From: Treponema sp.
GTDB lineage: Bacteria; Spirochaetota; Spirochaetia; Treponematales; Breznakiellaceae
Reading direction: 5' to 3'
DNA length: 7,087 nucleotides
NCBI GenBank assembly: GCA_031269405.1
Contig: JAISZE010000025.1
Coordinates: 1 to 7,087, forward strand
Part shown: one piece after another, positions 6,465-7,087 of the stretch
How positions within the stretch are numbered: position 1 is the stretch's first letter
Layout: each line of letters begins with the position of its first letter
Translations under genes and position numbers: made by a program
The notes under the pieces: generated by a model
Seen by the model: only the letters and a program-made list of their open reading frames with translations
Told to the model about the DNA's origin: nothing
Database searches by the model: none

Positions 6465-6531
6465 GACGGGGATCTGCGTCAAACCTTGGCAGGAATCTCT
6501 GTCAAGCCTACGCAGAGGATGCTGCGCAGCC
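6440..6531. repeat. Four tandem 23-bp hairpin-forming repeat units with covarying stems
   Basis: Units run 6440-6462, 6463-6485, 6486-6508 and 6509-6531, with no spacer between them. Units 1 and 3 differ at only two or three positions (both start TTGGCAGGAAT and end TGTCAAGCC). Unit 2 starts TTGACGGGGATC and ends GTCAAACC. Unit 4 starts TACGCAGAGGAT and ends GCGCAGCC. In each unit positions 1-7 can pair with 20-14, leaving six bases and a trailing (A/G)CC. Stem changes are partly compensatory: position pair 3/18 is G-C in units 1-3 and C-G in unit 4; 4/17 is G-T, A-T, G-T, G-C; 6/15 is A-T, G-C, A-T, A-T. A decayed fifth copy may begin with TTGGCA at 6532. The array fills most of the gap between two convergent genes. 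Confidence 0.8.
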
Positions 6532-6595
6532 TTGGCAAGAAAAGGCGTAACCGCCGGATGGTTCCCCTTTTATCTAGGGAATATCCCTGCGCTCA

Positions 6596-7087
6596 TCATG
6601 CCCCTCCAAAAACCCGGCGTACCGCTTCCAGATAACCGTAGCCGTAGAGATCGTCAGGTTCGAGATAGCTCGTTTCGGTCCACTCGTTCCAACTGTTTAT
6701 GGTAATAAGCGGCGCCTGATCGGGGTGGGAATCGGCATAGGCCTTTGCCATGCGCAGGGCCTGTTCGATGTTTTCGGGAGTGTTGTCCTTTACCACTCCG
6801 GCCCGCTGGGCGCTGAACCGGGGGTTATTGTCCCATCCAAGGGAAATATGGGGGAAATAGGGCGCCACGGCCAGCTTTTCCAGTTTTTTCCATTCAGCGC
6901 CTACATCCTTCAGTATATCCGGGTAACTCCGGTCTATATCCGCGAAGTGGACAAACTGGTAATGGGTGATGCTGTCAAATCCCAAAGCTTTGATAAGGCC
7001 GTAGGCGTCTACGCTCTTGCCGCCGTCCACGCCGGAGACGTTCAGGGATTTTTCGCTCCACATGGTCATCTGAAGATGCAGCCCCTC
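6596..7087 (-). CDS. WbsX/GH99-like glycan-active protein, C-terminal part (5' end outside window)
   Basis: The frame is open from the right edge to the TGA at 6598-6596, giving 163 visible residues. The internal ATG at 7069 is not the start, since the frame continues upstream with EGLHLQ. The C-terminal signature NSWNEWTETSYLEPDDLYGYGYLEAV is typical of the WbsX family, proteins with a GH99-like TIM-barrel domain found in O-antigen and other surface polysaccharide clusters. The segment with VAPYFPHISLGWDNNPRF also fits that domain. WbsX was named as a glycosyltransferase, while the fold resembles GH99 endo-mannosidases, so whether this member makes or cleaves glycan is open. The gene converges on the HU-like gene, and the hairpin at 6435-6464 may terminate it. 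Location in the cell cannot be judged without the N-terminus. Confidence 0.75.
   Translation of the reverse strand, partial: EGLHLQMTMWSEKSLNVSGVDGGKSVDAYGLIKALGFDSITHYQFVHFADIDRSYPDILKDVGAEWKKLEKLAVAPYFPHISLGWDNNPRFSAQRAGVVKDNTPENIEQALRMAKAYADSHPDQAPLITINSWNEWTETSYLEPDDLYGYGYLEAVRRVFGGA

Noticed and set aside
6440..6531. CRISPR array
   Set aside because: Units abut with no spacers, the repeats themselves vary, and no cas gene is present.
6453..6705. Two short plus-strand frames across the hairpin repeats and the 3' end of the WbsX-like gene
   Set aside because: They are built from repeat sequence and the antisense of a conserved gene; no ribosome site.

Overview
The window looks like chromosomal DNA from a spirochaete, most likely a Treponema-type organism of moderate GC content, such as those from insect guts. 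This is inferred from the set of protein families: a treponemal-style chemotaxis receptor C-terminus ending in VSKFKVE, a very long cytoplasmic GH13 protein, and an HU-like/DUF4469 protein. No single marker gene proves it. I see no tRNA, rRNA, CRISPR array, insertion sequence or phage gene.

Layout. Bases 1-630 (+) are the 3' end of a methyl-accepting chemotaxis protein gene, followed by a hairpin that is probably its terminator. It converges on a 1212-residue GH13 alpha-amylase-family gene (735-4373, -). That gene is divergent from trpS (4500-5498, +), tryptophanyl-tRNA synthetase. The 126-bp divergent spacer holds a perfect 8+8 bp inverted repeat over the probable -10 of the amylase-family gene, and a well-spaced trpS promoter so close to the ATG that the mRNA should be nearly leaderless. 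Downstream of trpS lie an AT-rich spacer with a 12-bp direct repeat, a likely promoter, a GC-rich leader hairpin, and a TTG-started gene for an HU/IHF-like DNA-binding plus DUF4469 protein (5668-6426, +). It converges on the 3' part of a WbsX/GH99-like glycan gene (6596-7087, -), which runs off the right edge.

The most unusual non-coding element is in the 169-bp convergent gap at 6427-6595. It contains four tandem units of exactly 23 bp, each able to form a hairpin, with stem bases that change in a compensatory way from unit to unit. The first unit, extended outwards, is a 30-bp near-palindrome flanked by an A-tract, so it may also terminate the minus-strand gene.

The genes do not form one pathway. 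They are largely independent units: signalling, alpha-glucan metabolism, translation, a possible nucleoid or DNA-binding protein, and surface polysaccharide. I found no clear multi-gene novel system. The candidates worth following are the hairpin repeat, the regulatory spacers, and the large uncharacterised flanks and altered region IV of the GH13 protein.
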